A stretch of 14,899 nucleotides of DNA, taken from contig CACWYF010000007.1 in NCBI GenBank assembly GCA_902765035.1, positions 1 through 14,899 on the forward strand. The letters are read 5' to 3'. Of the stretch, positions 6,729 through 13,175 are shown piece by piece. The number at the start of each line of letters is the position of its first letter. Position 1 is the first letter of the stretch. The notes below the pieces were generated by a model. The model searched no databases. It saw only the letters and a list, made by a program, of their open reading frames with translations, and was not told where the DNA came from. Both the position numbers and the translations under genes were made by a program. The stretch is from an uncultured Eubacteriales bacterium. GTDB lineage: Bacteria; Bacillota; Clostridia; Peptostreptococcales; Anaerovoracaceae.

Positions 6729-7973
6729 ATGTATTACGACTGCATCATTATCGGCGGCGGCGCTTCGGCTCTCATGCTGGCGGCCCGTCTCGATGTCAGG
6801 AATATGCCCGGCGGCGGGCTCATTATCGAGAAGACCGGCAAGTGCGGCACTAAGCTTCTCATGAGCGGAGGCGGCAGATGCAACATAACACACGGCGGGT
6901 CCATCAAGGACTTTGTCAGCTGTTACGGCAATTCCGGTCCGCGCCTGAGAAAGTGCCTCTACAGGCACAGCAACATGGGTCTTGCATCATGGCTCGAGGA
7001 GAACGGCATAAGCCTTGCCGATGAGAAAGGCAATCCGGTATACTCCTGGGATCTTGAGGATGCCGGGAGAGTTTTCCCGTCTTCTCACAAGGCATCGGAT
7101 ATTCTTAACCTCTTTCTTGAAAAGGCGGAATCAAATGGCTGGGAAATCAGAAAGGATACGGAGGTTCACAGCATCCACCGGCGCGATGACGGATGGGAGA
7201 TCAGAGTCTCCCCTGCCGCGGAGATCACATCCAGGAATGTCATCGTCGCATCCGGCGGTATCACATTCCCGGAGACAGGATCAGACGGATCTGTTTTCAG
7301 AATACTTGAAGACCTGGAAGTCAGCGTCACTCCACCAAGATCCGCCCTCGCGCCTGTCTATCCGGAAGATTATCCATACGAGGAACTGAGCGGAATAACT
7401 CTTGAAGATGTGACCGTTACTGTATTTCAACCCGGAGAATCACGGGCTGACAGCACTGCCGGCAGACAGACGAAAGACTCCGGACAGCAGACAGCTTCAC
7501 CGGCTCCGGGCGGCCACGGCAAAATGGCTGCACGCATGACGGGCGACCTCCTGTTCACCCACCGCGGTTTCTCAGGGCCTGTGATCCTTAACATCTCAAG
7601 ATATGCTGAGCCCGGTGGGACCTTGTCCGTCAGCTACGGCAAAGCCATTGAAAACCTGCCGAAGCGCATGCAGAAAGTCCTCGAATCACGATCAAAAGGA
7701 CCGTCAGTCGATATCCGTACATCCGTACTCGCCGGCCTTCTGATCTCGGACGACTTCATCATCTCATCCGTTGATGATAACGGCATGGTAACGGCCGGCG
7801 GGATCTCTCTCGATGAGATCGATACATCCACCATGCAGCTTAAGAGGTTCCCGGGTCTTTACGCTATCGGGGAGGCAATCGATGCGGACGGCATCACCGG
7901 CGGCTACAACCTTCAGATGTGCTGGTCGACCGCATCAGCAGTAGCAGATACACTGATCCATAAACAAGTCTGA
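6729..7973 (+). CDS. NAD(P)/FAD-dependent oxidoreductase, HI0933/BaiN (YhiN) family
   Basis: A 414-residue flavoprotein. Family landmarks, in order: the FAD dinucleotide-binding IIIGGGASALMLAARL (7-21); KLLMSGGGRCNITHGG (43-57), diagnostic for this family; a second nucleotide-contact region VIVASGGITFPETGSDG (171-187); FTHRGFSGPVILNIS (276-290); and near the end IGEAIDADGITGGYNLQMCWS. These proteins are widespread and poorly characterised, often annotated as aminoacetone oxidase family; BaiN of bile-acid-degrading Clostridia is a named member, but there is no bai context here. Residues about 236-266 (between VFQPGES and MAARMTGDLLFTH) form a low-complexity Ser/Gly/Gln/Pro-rich insert, probably a surface loop. 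The start at 6729 has AGAGGTGG just upstream; the open frame extends to 6648 but without family homology. It is transcribed divergently from the LytTR operon. Confidence 0.9.
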   Translation: MYYDCIIIGGGASALMLAARLDVRNMPGGGLIIEKTGKCGTKLLMSGGGRCNITHGGSIKDFVSCYGNSGPRLRKCLYRHSNMGLASWLEENGISLADEKGNPVYSWDLEDAGRVFPSSHKASDILNLFLEKAESNGWEIRKDTEVHSIHRRDDGWEIRVSPAAEITSRNVIVASGGITFPETGSDGSVFRILEDLEVSVTPPRSALAPVYPEDYPYEELSGITLEDVTVTVFQPGESRADSTAGRQTKDSGQQTASPAPGGHGKMAARMTGDLLFTHRGFSGPVILNISRYAEPGGTLSVSYGKAIENLPKRMQKVLESRSKGPSVDIRTSVLAGLLISDDFIISSVDDNGMVTAGGISLDEIDTSTMQLKRFPGLYAIGEAIDADGITGGYNLQMCWSTASAVADTLIHKQV

Positions 7974-7988
7974 CCCTGACAAGCCTGC

Positions 7989-8030
7989 ACCTTGTACAAA
8001 TTCCCTTTTTCTTATGGATTTGACAAGGTT
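7989..8030. repeat. palindrome 1 of the convergent-spacer cluster
   Basis: ACCTTGTACAAATTCC (7989-8004) is complementary to GGATTTGACAAGGT (8016-8029) apart from two extra bases, with a T-rich 11-nt loop. It starts 15 bp after the stop of the flavoprotein gene. Its CTTGTAC and TTGACAAG cores recur in the next palindrome. It could form a terminator-like hairpin for the flavoprotein, though no U-run follows. Confidence 0.6.
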
Positions 8031-8069
8031 GAACCCCTTATTTGGCTGCTTTTAGGCGGCACAAACGCA

Positions 8070-8167
8070 AAAACCTTGTACTATTCACGGAATTTCCGCA
8101 ATTTGACAAGTTTTTTCTTTTGAATACTTGTCAATTTCGCGCGAAACGCCGAATAGTACAAGGTTTT
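8070..8167. repeat. palindrome 2: 98-bp inverted repeat with 17-bp perfect ends
   Basis: AAAACCTTGTACTATTC (8070-8086) is the exact reverse complement of 8151-8167. Inside, AATTTGACAAG (8100-8110) pairs with CTTGTCAATTT (8127-8137) with one mismatch, around a 16-nt T-rich loop. Between these matched segments each arm holds its own small palindrome at a mirrored position: CGGAATTTCCG (left) and TTTCGCGCGAAA (right). RNA or single-stranded DNA could fold as a long stem with two side arms. It encodes no credible protein. Confidence 0.75.
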
Positions 8168-8207
8168 ACTGTTATTTTGCCTATATCACATGGATTCCGG
8201 AGGGCAA

Positions 8208-8247
8208 AACTTGTCACACAAGCGCAAATCGCTCAAATTGTCAAGTT
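8208..8247. repeat. palindrome 3 of the convergent-spacer cluster
   Basis: AACTTG (8208-8213) and AGCG (8221-8224) pair with CGCT (8230-8233) and CAAGTT (8242-8247), with an imperfect middle. ACTTGTCA is shared with palindrome 2. It ends 33 bp before the stop of mltG. Between palindromes 2 and 3 (8168-8207) I see nothing recognisable. Confidence 0.5.
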
Positions 8248-8280
8248 CTGATGGCTGCCCTGCGGTTTTGCGGTCCTGCC

Positions 8281-9393
8281 CTACTGATCCTCAGTCTTCG
8301 GATCATCCTTCAGGAGCCCGATATCCTCGATGCCCTGACTGAAGTCCTCCTGGGTCTTGAAGAAGTGCACCTTACCATTTTCATCTGCGAAGAAGAACAG
8401 GTCTTCGGACTTCTCGTAGTTCAGTACTGCATCCATCGCATCTCCTATTACTGTGGAGATAGGCCCCGGAGGCAGTCCCGCGAACTTACGGGTGTTGTAC
8501 GGGTTGTCGCTGTCGAGCTGGCTCTGCTTGAGCTCTACTCTGTCGATGTCGAAAATGTATCCTACGGTTACATCGCTTCCGAGCGACATTCCCTGGTCGA
8601 GTCTGTTCATGAATACGCCCGCAACTGCAGCCTGATCACCGGCCGTTGCTTCCTTGGTAACGATGGAAGTGAGCGTCAGGAATTCATGTACGGAGAATCC
8701 CGATGCTTCGATCTGGTCTTTTCTCGCTGTCAGCTCGGTATCCATTCTGTCAAGGCACATCTCAGTGAAGCCCTCGATAGTGTCACTTCCGGATGTTACA
8801 TAATATGTATCCGCATAGAGATATCCTTCAAGAGGGTTCATCACGTCCTTATCCAGAATGTCGTCTGTCAGGAACCAGTACTTTTCGATCAGCTGATTGA
8901 GGTATTCCTTGTCATTCCACTTTGCGAGTATCTCATCCGACGAGTACGGAAGCTGTTCGGAAATTGCCGCAGCGACCTGAGTCAGTCTGGCACCGTCCTT
9001 GATCTCTACCGATTCCTTGGACAGGTAGTCAAAGTTTCCTTCATTTATGACCTTCATGATCTGCTGGAATGACATTCCCTTGTTGAAAATGTATGTGTTG
9101 GCCTGCAGGCTGTTGTAACCGCCGATCTTGGCATTGATTTTGGCACAGGTCTTGTTCCTTACCAGCCCGGCTTCGTCAAGAATTTCGACGATCATTGATG
9201 CTCCGGATCCGTTAGGAATCTCTACCACGACCGCTTCTTCGTTGCCTGGCTCTACCGCTCTAAGGCCCATTGTATACCATCCGCCCACTCCTACCAGGAG
9301 AGCAAGAACAAGAATAAGCACCAGCAGGAAAGGACCGCAGCCCTTCTTCTTCCTTCTTACAGGTGCCTGTCTCATGGTTTCGTCTCTACTCAT
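8281..9393 (-). CDS. mltG: endolytic murein transglycosylase MltG
   Basis: A 370-residue YceG-like protein that cuts nascent peptidoglycan glycan strands at the outer face of the membrane and so ends their synthesis. A short basic cytoplasmic start (RRKKKG) leads into one membrane segment (about 21-43). It is followed by a LysM-like region (VVVEIPNGSGASMIVEILDEAGLV, 55-78) and the catalytic domain: NPLEGYLYADTYYV (186-199), LTSIVTKEATAGDQAAVAGVFMNRL with catalytic Glu248, then NPYNTRKFAGLPPGPIS (297-313). All hallmark motifs are present and the length is typical. The start chosen is the ATG at 9393, with AGGGAG 6 nt upstream; an in-frame ATG at 9420 lacks a ribosome binding site. It is monocistronic here and divergent from the permease. 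Confidence 0.95.
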   Translation of the reverse strand: MSRDETMRQAPVRRKKKGCGPFLLVLILVLALLVGVGGWYTMGLRAVEPGNEEAVVVEIPNGSGASMIVEILDEAGLVRNKTCAKINAKIGGYNSLQANTYIFNKGMSFQQIMKVINEGNFDYLSKESVEIKDGARLTQVAAAISEQLPYSSDEILAKWNDKEYLNQLIEKYWFLTDDILDKDVMNPLEGYLYADTYYVTSGSDTIEGFTEMCLDRMDTELTARKDQIEASGFSVHEFLTLTSIVTKEATAGDQAAVAGVFMNRLDQGMSLGSDVTVGYIFDIDRVELKQSQLDSDNPYNTRKFAGLPPGPISTVIGDAMDAVLNYEKSEDLFFFADENGKVHFFKTQEDFSQGIEDIGLLKDDPKTEDQ

Positions 9394-9434
9394 CAGGGAC
9401 TCCCTTCTGTTATGAATCAATTCTTAAGATTGTC

Positions 9435-9466
9435 GGCAATTTAGAGCAATTATTGCCTCAATTATA
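9435..9466 (-). promoter_or_regulatory. predicted mltG promoter with palindrome at the start site
   Basis: A perfect TATAAT on the minus strand (9466-9461) would start transcription near 9454. A -35 box is not evident; its position would overlap the -10 box of the divergent permease promoter. The palindrome GGCAAT-N11-ATTGCC (9435-9457) lies at the predicted start and could be an operator. Confidence 0.4.
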
Positions 9467-9476
9467 AGCATTTCTG

Positions 9477-9485
9477 TGGTATAAT
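9477..9485 (+). promoter_or_regulatory. extended -10 promoter of the permease
   Basis: TGG followed by a perfect TATAAT (9480-9485) is an extended -10 element; no clear -35 box is seen. The start would be near 9492, leaving a leader of about 110 nt. RNA polymerase bound here would block the mltG promoter, whose -10 box is only 14 bp away. Confidence 0.5.
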
Positions 9486-9489
9486 TCTC

Positions 9490-9518
9490 GTCAGTATGCT
9501 GACCTCATGTCAGTATGC
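9490..9518. promoter_or_regulatory. GTCAGTATGC direct repeat, candidate operator
   Basis: GTCAGTATGC occurs exactly twice (9490-9499 and 9509-9518), 19 bp apart. The first copy also forms the inverted repeat GTCAG-N4-CTGAC (9490-9503). Both lie at and just after the predicted permease start site, where a repressor would act. A further inverted repeat, TGCCATA/TATGGCA (9516-9522 and 9534-9540), follows. I could not match the leader to a known riboswitch. Confidence 0.35.
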
Positions 9519-9602
9519 CATATATATGGGGTTTATGGCAAGCAAAACCACAGCATATGCCTGAAACTCAAGCATCTAACATTATAAAGGAAGAACAGCA
9601 AA

Positions 9603-10085
9603 ATGACAAAGGATTCCGGCAATTCATCATTCAAGGCATTTCTTGAACGCAAGAACATCGAGATCAGCGCAAAGCGCTACGGAATAGATGCCCTTTCAGC
9701 AATGGCTCAGGGTCTGTTCTGTTCACTGCTGATCGGAACCATCATCAATACACTCGGAACTCAGTTCCACATCGGCTTTCTGACCAACCCGGTCTGCAAT
9801 GTCAGCGGAGTTGACTACACAGTAGGCGGCCTGTGCATGGCGATGACAGGTCCTGCGATGGCGATAGCAATAGGCTACGCTCTCAAGTGCCCGCCGCTCG
9901 TCCTCTTCTCGCTTGCTACTGTAGGATTTGCAGCCAACGGGCTCGGAGGCGCAGGCGGCCCTCTTGCCGTTCTGTTCATAGCGATCATCGCTGCAGAAGT
10001 TGGCAAAGCCGTTCAGGGCGAGACCAAAATAGATATTCTTGTTACTCCTCTCGTAACTATCGGAGTAGGCGTAGGCCTTTCATGA
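9603..10085 (+). CDS. PTS EIIC-like permease, N-terminal half
   Basis: 160 residues, starting at an ATG with AAAGGAAG about 9 nt upstream. It begins with KAFLERKNIEISAKRYGIDALSAMAQGLF, the conserved opening of this permease family. Hydrophobic segments lie at about 29-50, 76-93, 98-119 and 120-136, and it ends in KIDILVTPLVTIGVGVGLS just before the TGA at 10083. A complete protein would continue for another 200 or so residues. PTS_EIIC_2 members are predicted sugar-transport permeases; in many genomes they stand alone without EIIA/EIIB partners, as here, and the substrate is unknown. Confidence 0.75.
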   Translation: MTKDSGNSSFKAFLERKNIEISAKRYGIDALSAMAQGLFCSLLIGTIINTLGTQFHIGFLTNPVCNVSGVDYTVGGLCMAMTGPAMAIAIGYALKCPPLVLFSLATVGFAANGLGGAGGPLAVLFIAIIAAEVGKAVQGETKIDILVTPLVTIGVGVGLS

Positions 10086-10627
10086 TGGGCATCCTGGTAT
10101 CCGTCATCGTAGGAGTAGCACTTACCCTCCCTATCTCATCAGCAGCTATCTGCGCAGCACTCGGTCTTACCGGACTCGCAGGCGGCGCCGCAGTAGCGGG
10201 CTGCTGCGCTCAGATGATAGGATTTGCGGTAATGTCATTCCCTGAGAACAAGTGGGGCGGCCTCGTTTCACAGGGCATCGGCACATCGATGCTCCAGATG
10301 GGCAACATAGTCAAGAACCCGAGGATATGGATCGGACCTACTCTTGCATCCGCAATTACAGGTCCTATAGCGACCTGCATTTTCCACCTTCAGATGAACG
10401 GAGCTCCTGTATCGAGCGGCATGGGAACATGCGGATTCGTAGGTCAGATAGGCGTTTATTCAGGATGGGTAGCTGATATAGCAGCAGGCACCAAGACCGC
10501 CATTACCGGTATGGACTGGCTGGGACTCATCCTCATCTGCTTCGTGCTTCCGGCTATCCTTGCACCGCTGATCAACATGGGCTGCAGGAAGCTCGGATGG
10601 GTCAAAGACGGAGACCTCACACTGTAA
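10082..10627 (+). CDS. PTS EIIC-like permease, C-terminal half
   Basis: 181 residues in the second frame. The ATG at 10082 overlaps the stop of the N-half as ATGA, and a weak GTAGG lies 6 nt upstream. The protein reads MMGILVSVIVGVALTLPISSAAI (1-23), AGGAAVAGCCAQMIGFAVMSF, then GGLVSQGIGTSMLQMGNIVKNPRIWIGPTLASAI and GMGTCGFVGQIGVYSG, all strongly conserved in the family, with four or five membrane segments. The frame stays open further upstream (to 9833), but that part is only a shadow of the N-half. Conservation in this half is good, so any break is recent or the half is still translated by coupling. Confidence 0.7.
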   Translation: MMGILVSVIVGVALTLPISSAAICAALGLTGLAGGAAVAGCCAQMIGFAVMSFPENKWGGLVSQGIGTSMLQMGNIVKNPRIWIGPTLASAITGPIATCIFHLQMNGAPVSSGMGTCGFVGQIGVYSGWVADIAAGTKTAITGMDWLGLILICFVLPAILAPLINMGCRKLGWVKDGDLTL

Positions 10628-10656
10628 AGCCGGGCAGAAGTAAAACAATGTAAATA

Positions 10657-10809
10657 ATAAAGGGCTGAGATTACGCGTCCTCCGCTCGAGTCCTCGGAAT
10701 CGCAACATATACTTGTGGCGATTCCTGCGGGATTATCGCAAGGGGTACCGCTTGCGGTGGATCCCTTACGATGGATTCTCGCTCCGAACGTTTAATCTCA
10801 GCCCTTTAT
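10657..10809. repeat. 153-bp branched inverted-repeat element
   Basis: ATAAAGGGCTGAGATTA (10657-10673) is the perfect 17-bp reverse complement of 10793-10809. The interior continues as imperfect complement (about 10674-10695 against 10770-10792) and encloses two hairpins: GGAATCGC/GCGATTCC (10696-10703 and 10718-10725), and 10729-10765 with stems GGGAT/ATCCC and CGCAAG/CTTGCG. AATA flanks both ends (10653-10656 and 10810-10813), which could be a 4-bp target duplication. It lies between convergent genes and has no coding potential. A MITE-like mobile element, a structured RNA or a bidirectional terminator are all possible. The rest of the spacer (10810-10859) shows nothing. Confidence 0.7.
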
Positions 10810-10859
10810 AATATATTGATTCTTGTTCAAATTACTTCTTCCGTACAGTGTTCGCTGCC

Positions 10860-11822
10860 CTACTTCTGTACCATCACGCTCTCAGGGAAGAGCGGCAGGA
10901 AGATGTAGCCTTTTTTATCAAGGTATCTTATGATCGAAGGCATCGCCTCAAGCGAATCCTTGCTCCATTCGTGGCAGAGTATCACCATTATTTTCTGATC
11001 TTTTGCAGCTTCCCTGATATTGCTCTTGATCAGTTCTGCACTTGCCCTGTCTGAACCCCAGCTGTCTCCGGAATCCACTGTCCAGTCGACCCATCCAAGG
11101 CCCGCCTTTCTGAGGGCATCCTTGATGTCGTCTGCAGTTGCACCGGCCTCACCGGATCCGCCCGGGAACCTTACGATCTTAGGAGTATATGCACCACCGG
11201 TCGCTTCCTCAGTGAATTTCTGCTGATTATTGACGGAATTCATGAATGCTTCAGCGCTTGAGTATATTCCGCCCTGTCCGTAGTCGTGGGAGTAAGTGTG
11301 GTTGCCGATGGTGTGTCCGAATTTGATATACTCCGGATACATCGACTTTGCGGAGAGATCCGCCTGGTCAGGCAGCTTGTCGCCGTTTGCCGTAGTCAGG
11401 AAGAAGGTCGCCTTGACACCGTACTTATTGAACAGATCGAGGAACTCCTTGCCCCTGTTATACGGACCGTCATCAAGAGTTATGTAGCATATCTTCTTGG
11501 TGCTCGTGCCTTCCTGTATTTCTTTTTCAGTCCTGGCAGCCAGCTTGAATACCTCAGCAGAAAGCCTATCCGACTCAGCCTTCATGCTTTCCATCTCTTC
11601 AAGCGTCTGAGACAGATCAGCATTCTTCTGCTCCGCCGCTCCATAGCCTGCCTGAGCCGCCTTGTACTCGGATCTCGCAGCCACGTATGCCTTGAAGACC
11701 TTGCCGTACTTAGGCACGACGAATACAGCTGCGATTAGAGTAATAACTATAAGCACAGCCATAGCTTTGAGCATCGTGTCACTTATTCTTATTCCGCGAG
11801 CTGATCCCTTATCTTCTGCCAT
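10860..11822 (-). CDS. membrane-anchored CE4 polysaccharide deacetylase
   Basis: A 320-residue protein. Residues 17-37 form a membrane anchor and about 45-103 a coiled coil (KNADLSQTLEEMESMKAESDRLSAEVF). The rest is a NodB/CE4 deacetylase domain facing outward. The five CE4 motifs are present: ITLDDGP (Asp117, Asp118), NHTYSHD (metal-binding His175 and His179), RFPGG (Arg218), VDWTVDSGDSW (246-255), and ILCHEW (catalytic His284). Such enzymes remove N-acetyl groups from peptidoglycan or related glycans and often give lysozyme resistance; the exact substrate is inferred. The ATG at 11822 has AGGGA about 5 nt upstream and lies inside the end of the preceding gene (34-bp overlap), so the two are translationally coupled. 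An internal ATG (residue 17) is a less likely start. Confidence 0.92.
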   Translation of the reverse strand: MAEDKGSARGIRISDTMLKAMAVLIVITLIAAVFVVPKYGKVFKAYVAARSEYKAAQAGYGAAEQKNADLSQTLEEMESMKAESDRLSAEVFKLAARTEKEIQEGTSTKKICYITLDDGPYNRGKEFLDLFNKYGVKATFFLTTANGDKLPDQADLSAKSMYPEYIKFGHTIGNHTYSHDYGQGGIYSSAEAFMNSVNNQQKFTEEATGGAYTPKIVRFPGGSGEAGATADDIKDALRKAGLGWVDWTVDSGDSWGSDRASAELIKSNIREAAKDQKIMVILCHEWSKDSLEAMPSIIRYLDKKGYIFLPLFPESVMVQK

Positions 11823-12505
11823 GAATCCCTGTTAGCCTTTACATCATCATAGTCGCCGATTTTGTCGATCGACTCCTGCAGTTTTGTATTATTCGCCTGA
11901 ACGGTCTCCGTTTTGCTCCTAAGCTTTGCAGTGCTTCCCGGCAGAGTAGCCGTCCTCGCTTTCATGACTGCAAAACTGATTTCAAACGCAAGCAAAACAA
12001 CGAAGACAGCAAGCAGCACTACCAGACGTCTGAACTTATTGTTGTCTGCAATCTGGATGTTTACTGTTTTCTTCCTGCGGGCCTTAGGCTTCTGCGGTTC
12101 CTCAGCCGTTCTGTCAGCTTTGTCCTCAGCTTTCTCAGTTTCCTCAGGCTCACCGAAGCCGCTGTATATCCTGGTCTGAGCCAGTCCCTCCCTTGCAGCT
12201 CTGCTCTCGGCGATGGCCCTGCGGTCGATTTCAGCCGCCGCTTCAGCCTGACTGATCTCCTCGTCCGTAATGAAGCCTCTGTATGGTTTCTTCGGCCTCT
12301 CGACAACCTTGGTCCTGATCATTCTGGTGCCGCGCATGTCAGTATCTGCAAAAGTCGCGCGTGTAACCGGCCGGTCAGCGCCGTCAGGTCTGACCTCATC
12401 CTTATCGCCGATCCAGGTGTGCCTCGTGACTCTGGAAGTCATGCCTTCAGCCTCTTTATTCAGTTCTGCCTGTTTAAGGTCTTTATCCTGTCTGTTTTCT
12501 TCCAT
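11789..12505 (-). CDS. single-span coiled-coil membrane protein, unknown function
   Basis: A 238-residue protein I do not recognise. Residues 1-155 are hydrophilic, charged and probably disordered (rich in E, K, R, with RPKKPYRGFITDEEISQAEAAAE at 70-92 and a basic KARRKKTV near 141-148). One membrane segment (159-181) follows, then a short extracytoplasmic coiled coil with AKLRSKTETVQANNTKLQES (193-212) and SWQKIRDQLAE. A long cytoplasmic tail, one span and a short outer coiled coil recall cell-division or wall-assembly scaffold proteins, but no family is identified. It overlaps the deacetylase by 34 bp, and both have coiled coils next to their anchors, which suggests a complex. The start is uncertain: AAGGAG (12527-12522) is 16 nt before the ATG at 12505, while Met22 (12442) has GAGG 8 nt upstream. 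Confidence 0.75.
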   Translation of the reverse strand: MEENRQDKDLKQAELNKEAEGMTSRVTRHTWIGDKDEVRPDGADRPVTRATFADTDMRGTRMIRTKVVERPKKPYRGFITDEEISQAEAAAEIDRRAIAESRAAREGLAQTRIYSGFGEPEETEKAEDKADRTAEEPQKPKARRKKTVNIQIADNNKFRRLVVLLAVFVVLLAFEISFAVMKARTATLPGSTAKLRSKTETVQANNTKLQESIDKIGDYDDVKANRDSWQKIRDQLAE

Positions 12506-12575
12506 TCCGGTATATATGAAAACTCCTTCCGGGCTGCATCCTGAATATCTCCCGCTTTACTCCTCAGAATAAGGC

Positions 12576-12615
12576 AAGAAGCCTGCAGGCACTATATGTG
12601 CCCCTCAGGCTTCTT
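12576..12615 (-). terminator. terminator of the mocR-NUDIX unit
   Basis: AAGAAGCCTG (12576-12585) pairs exactly with CAGGCTTCTT (12606-12615), and inside it GGCAC/GTGCC close a TATAT loop. On the minus strand it is followed by GCCTTATTC, a weak U-tract. It lies about 60 bp after the NUDIX stop and before the coiled-coil gene. Confidence 0.65.
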
Positions 12616-12630
12616 CTATCATACCACATA

Positions 12631-12659
12631 TGACGTTAGATAGCTCTACTCAAACGTCA
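12631..12659. terminator. second hairpin after the NUDIX gene
   Basis: TGACGTT (12631-12637) and AACGTCA (12653-12659) form a 7-bp stem with a 15-nt loop. On the plus strand a T-rich tract follows (TTTCTATTTATTTTTTC), so it would stop plus-strand transcription running into the NUDIX gene. On the minus strand it is the first of two tandem hairpins. Confidence 0.4.
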
Positions 12660-12678
12660 GGATTTCTATTTATTTTTT

Positions 12679-13173
12679 CTACTTTCCGATTACCGTGCAC
12701 TTCTCTCCGGTATAGCTCAGAGTCAGGGATATCTCACGCTCGCCGGCAAGGAGTTTTCCCAGGAACACCCGGTCTCCCTCCCACATCGGAAGATCCATTA
12801 TTTCAGACGCGTCTATCCACCTCAGCTCACCTTCATCGCATTCCGGAAGGGTGCAGATGCCTTCCGCACGGTACAGCTCCGCCGCAGCCGGGTCAGCAGG
12901 TGCATAATCGTCCGAGTAATACAGGTACATGTCCTCGTCCTCGTACACATCCGCGCGGAAATGTATTACGCCGCAGAAATGCGCCGATCCGAGCCTGAGT
13001 CCGGTCTCCTCCATGACCTCGCGTCTGTTGCACTCATCCGGAGTCTCGCCCGGTTCTATCTTGCCGCCAATTCCGAGCCACTTTCCCTCGTTCGGGTCCT
13101 CAGGCTTGCGGTTCCTGTACAGCATCAGCCATTTTCCTCTGTCCTCTATGTAGCAAAGCGTTGTTCTCTTCAT
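12679..13173 (-). CDS. NUDIX hydrolase, MutT-like (8-oxo-dGTP diphosphatase type)
   Basis: A 164-residue NUDIX protein. The NUDIX box is complete: G37-x5-E43-x7-REVMEETGL (51-59), with the metal-binding glutamates in REVMEE. The opening MKRTTLCYIEDRGKWLMLYRNRK and KWLGIGGKIEPGETP match the Firmicute subfamily annotated as 8-oxo-dGTP diphosphatases, which cleave damaged or other nucleoside triphosphates to monophosphates; specificity is not provable from sequence. The ATG lies 2 nt after the stop of the MocR gene, with GAGGGG inside the end of that gene, so translation is coupled. Two hairpins follow the gene. Confidence 0.92.
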   Translation of the reverse strand: MKRTTLCYIEDRGKWLMLYRNRKPEDPNEGKWLGIGGKIEPGETPDECNRREVMEETGLRLGSAHFCGVIHFRADVYEDEDMYLYYSDDYAPADPAAAELYRAEGICTLPECDEGELRWIDASEIMDLPMWEGDRVFLGKLLAGEREISLTLSYTGEKCTVIGK

Positions 13174-13175
13174 TT

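Larger units (their letters stand above)
9603..10627 (+). pseudogene. PTS EIIC-like permease, broken into two frames
   Basis: Together, the two reading frames given separately make one membrane permease of the PTS_EIIC_2 type. The N-half ends in DILVTPLVTIGVGVG and the C-half begins PFMMGILVSVIVG when read through. In intact relatives, as I recall them, these two motifs are separated by about 28 residues forming a further hydrophobic segment. That segment is absent and the frame changes by one, so a deletion of about 80-90 bp whose length is not a multiple of three best explains the layout. A genuine two-polypeptide arrangement is possible because the frames overlap by ATGA. Confidence 0.6.

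Noticed and set aside
8042..8251. 69-codon frame in the convergent spacer
   Set aside because: It is made entirely of palindromic repeat sequence with no ribosome binding site; not a credible protein.
7974..8280. CRISPR-like array
   Set aside because: The repeats are inverted, unequal and irregularly spaced; there are no uniform direct repeats with spacers and no cas genes.
8128..9072. 314-codon plus-strand open frame
   Set aside because: Antisense shadow of mltG, which has all family motifs; its start also lies inside palindrome 2.
9833..10081. Upstream extension of the C-terminal permease half
   Set aside because: In that stretch the other frame gives the conserved permease sequence; this frame gives a low-quality Arg/Ser/Cys-rich shadow.
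10661..10673. GGGCTGAGATTA resembles the TPP riboswitch CTGAGA box
   Set aside because: The other conserved THI-box part (ACCTGAT...and the GG..AAT..C.GCG region) is absent, the same bases form the 17-bp terminal repeat, and no gene follows on the plus strand.
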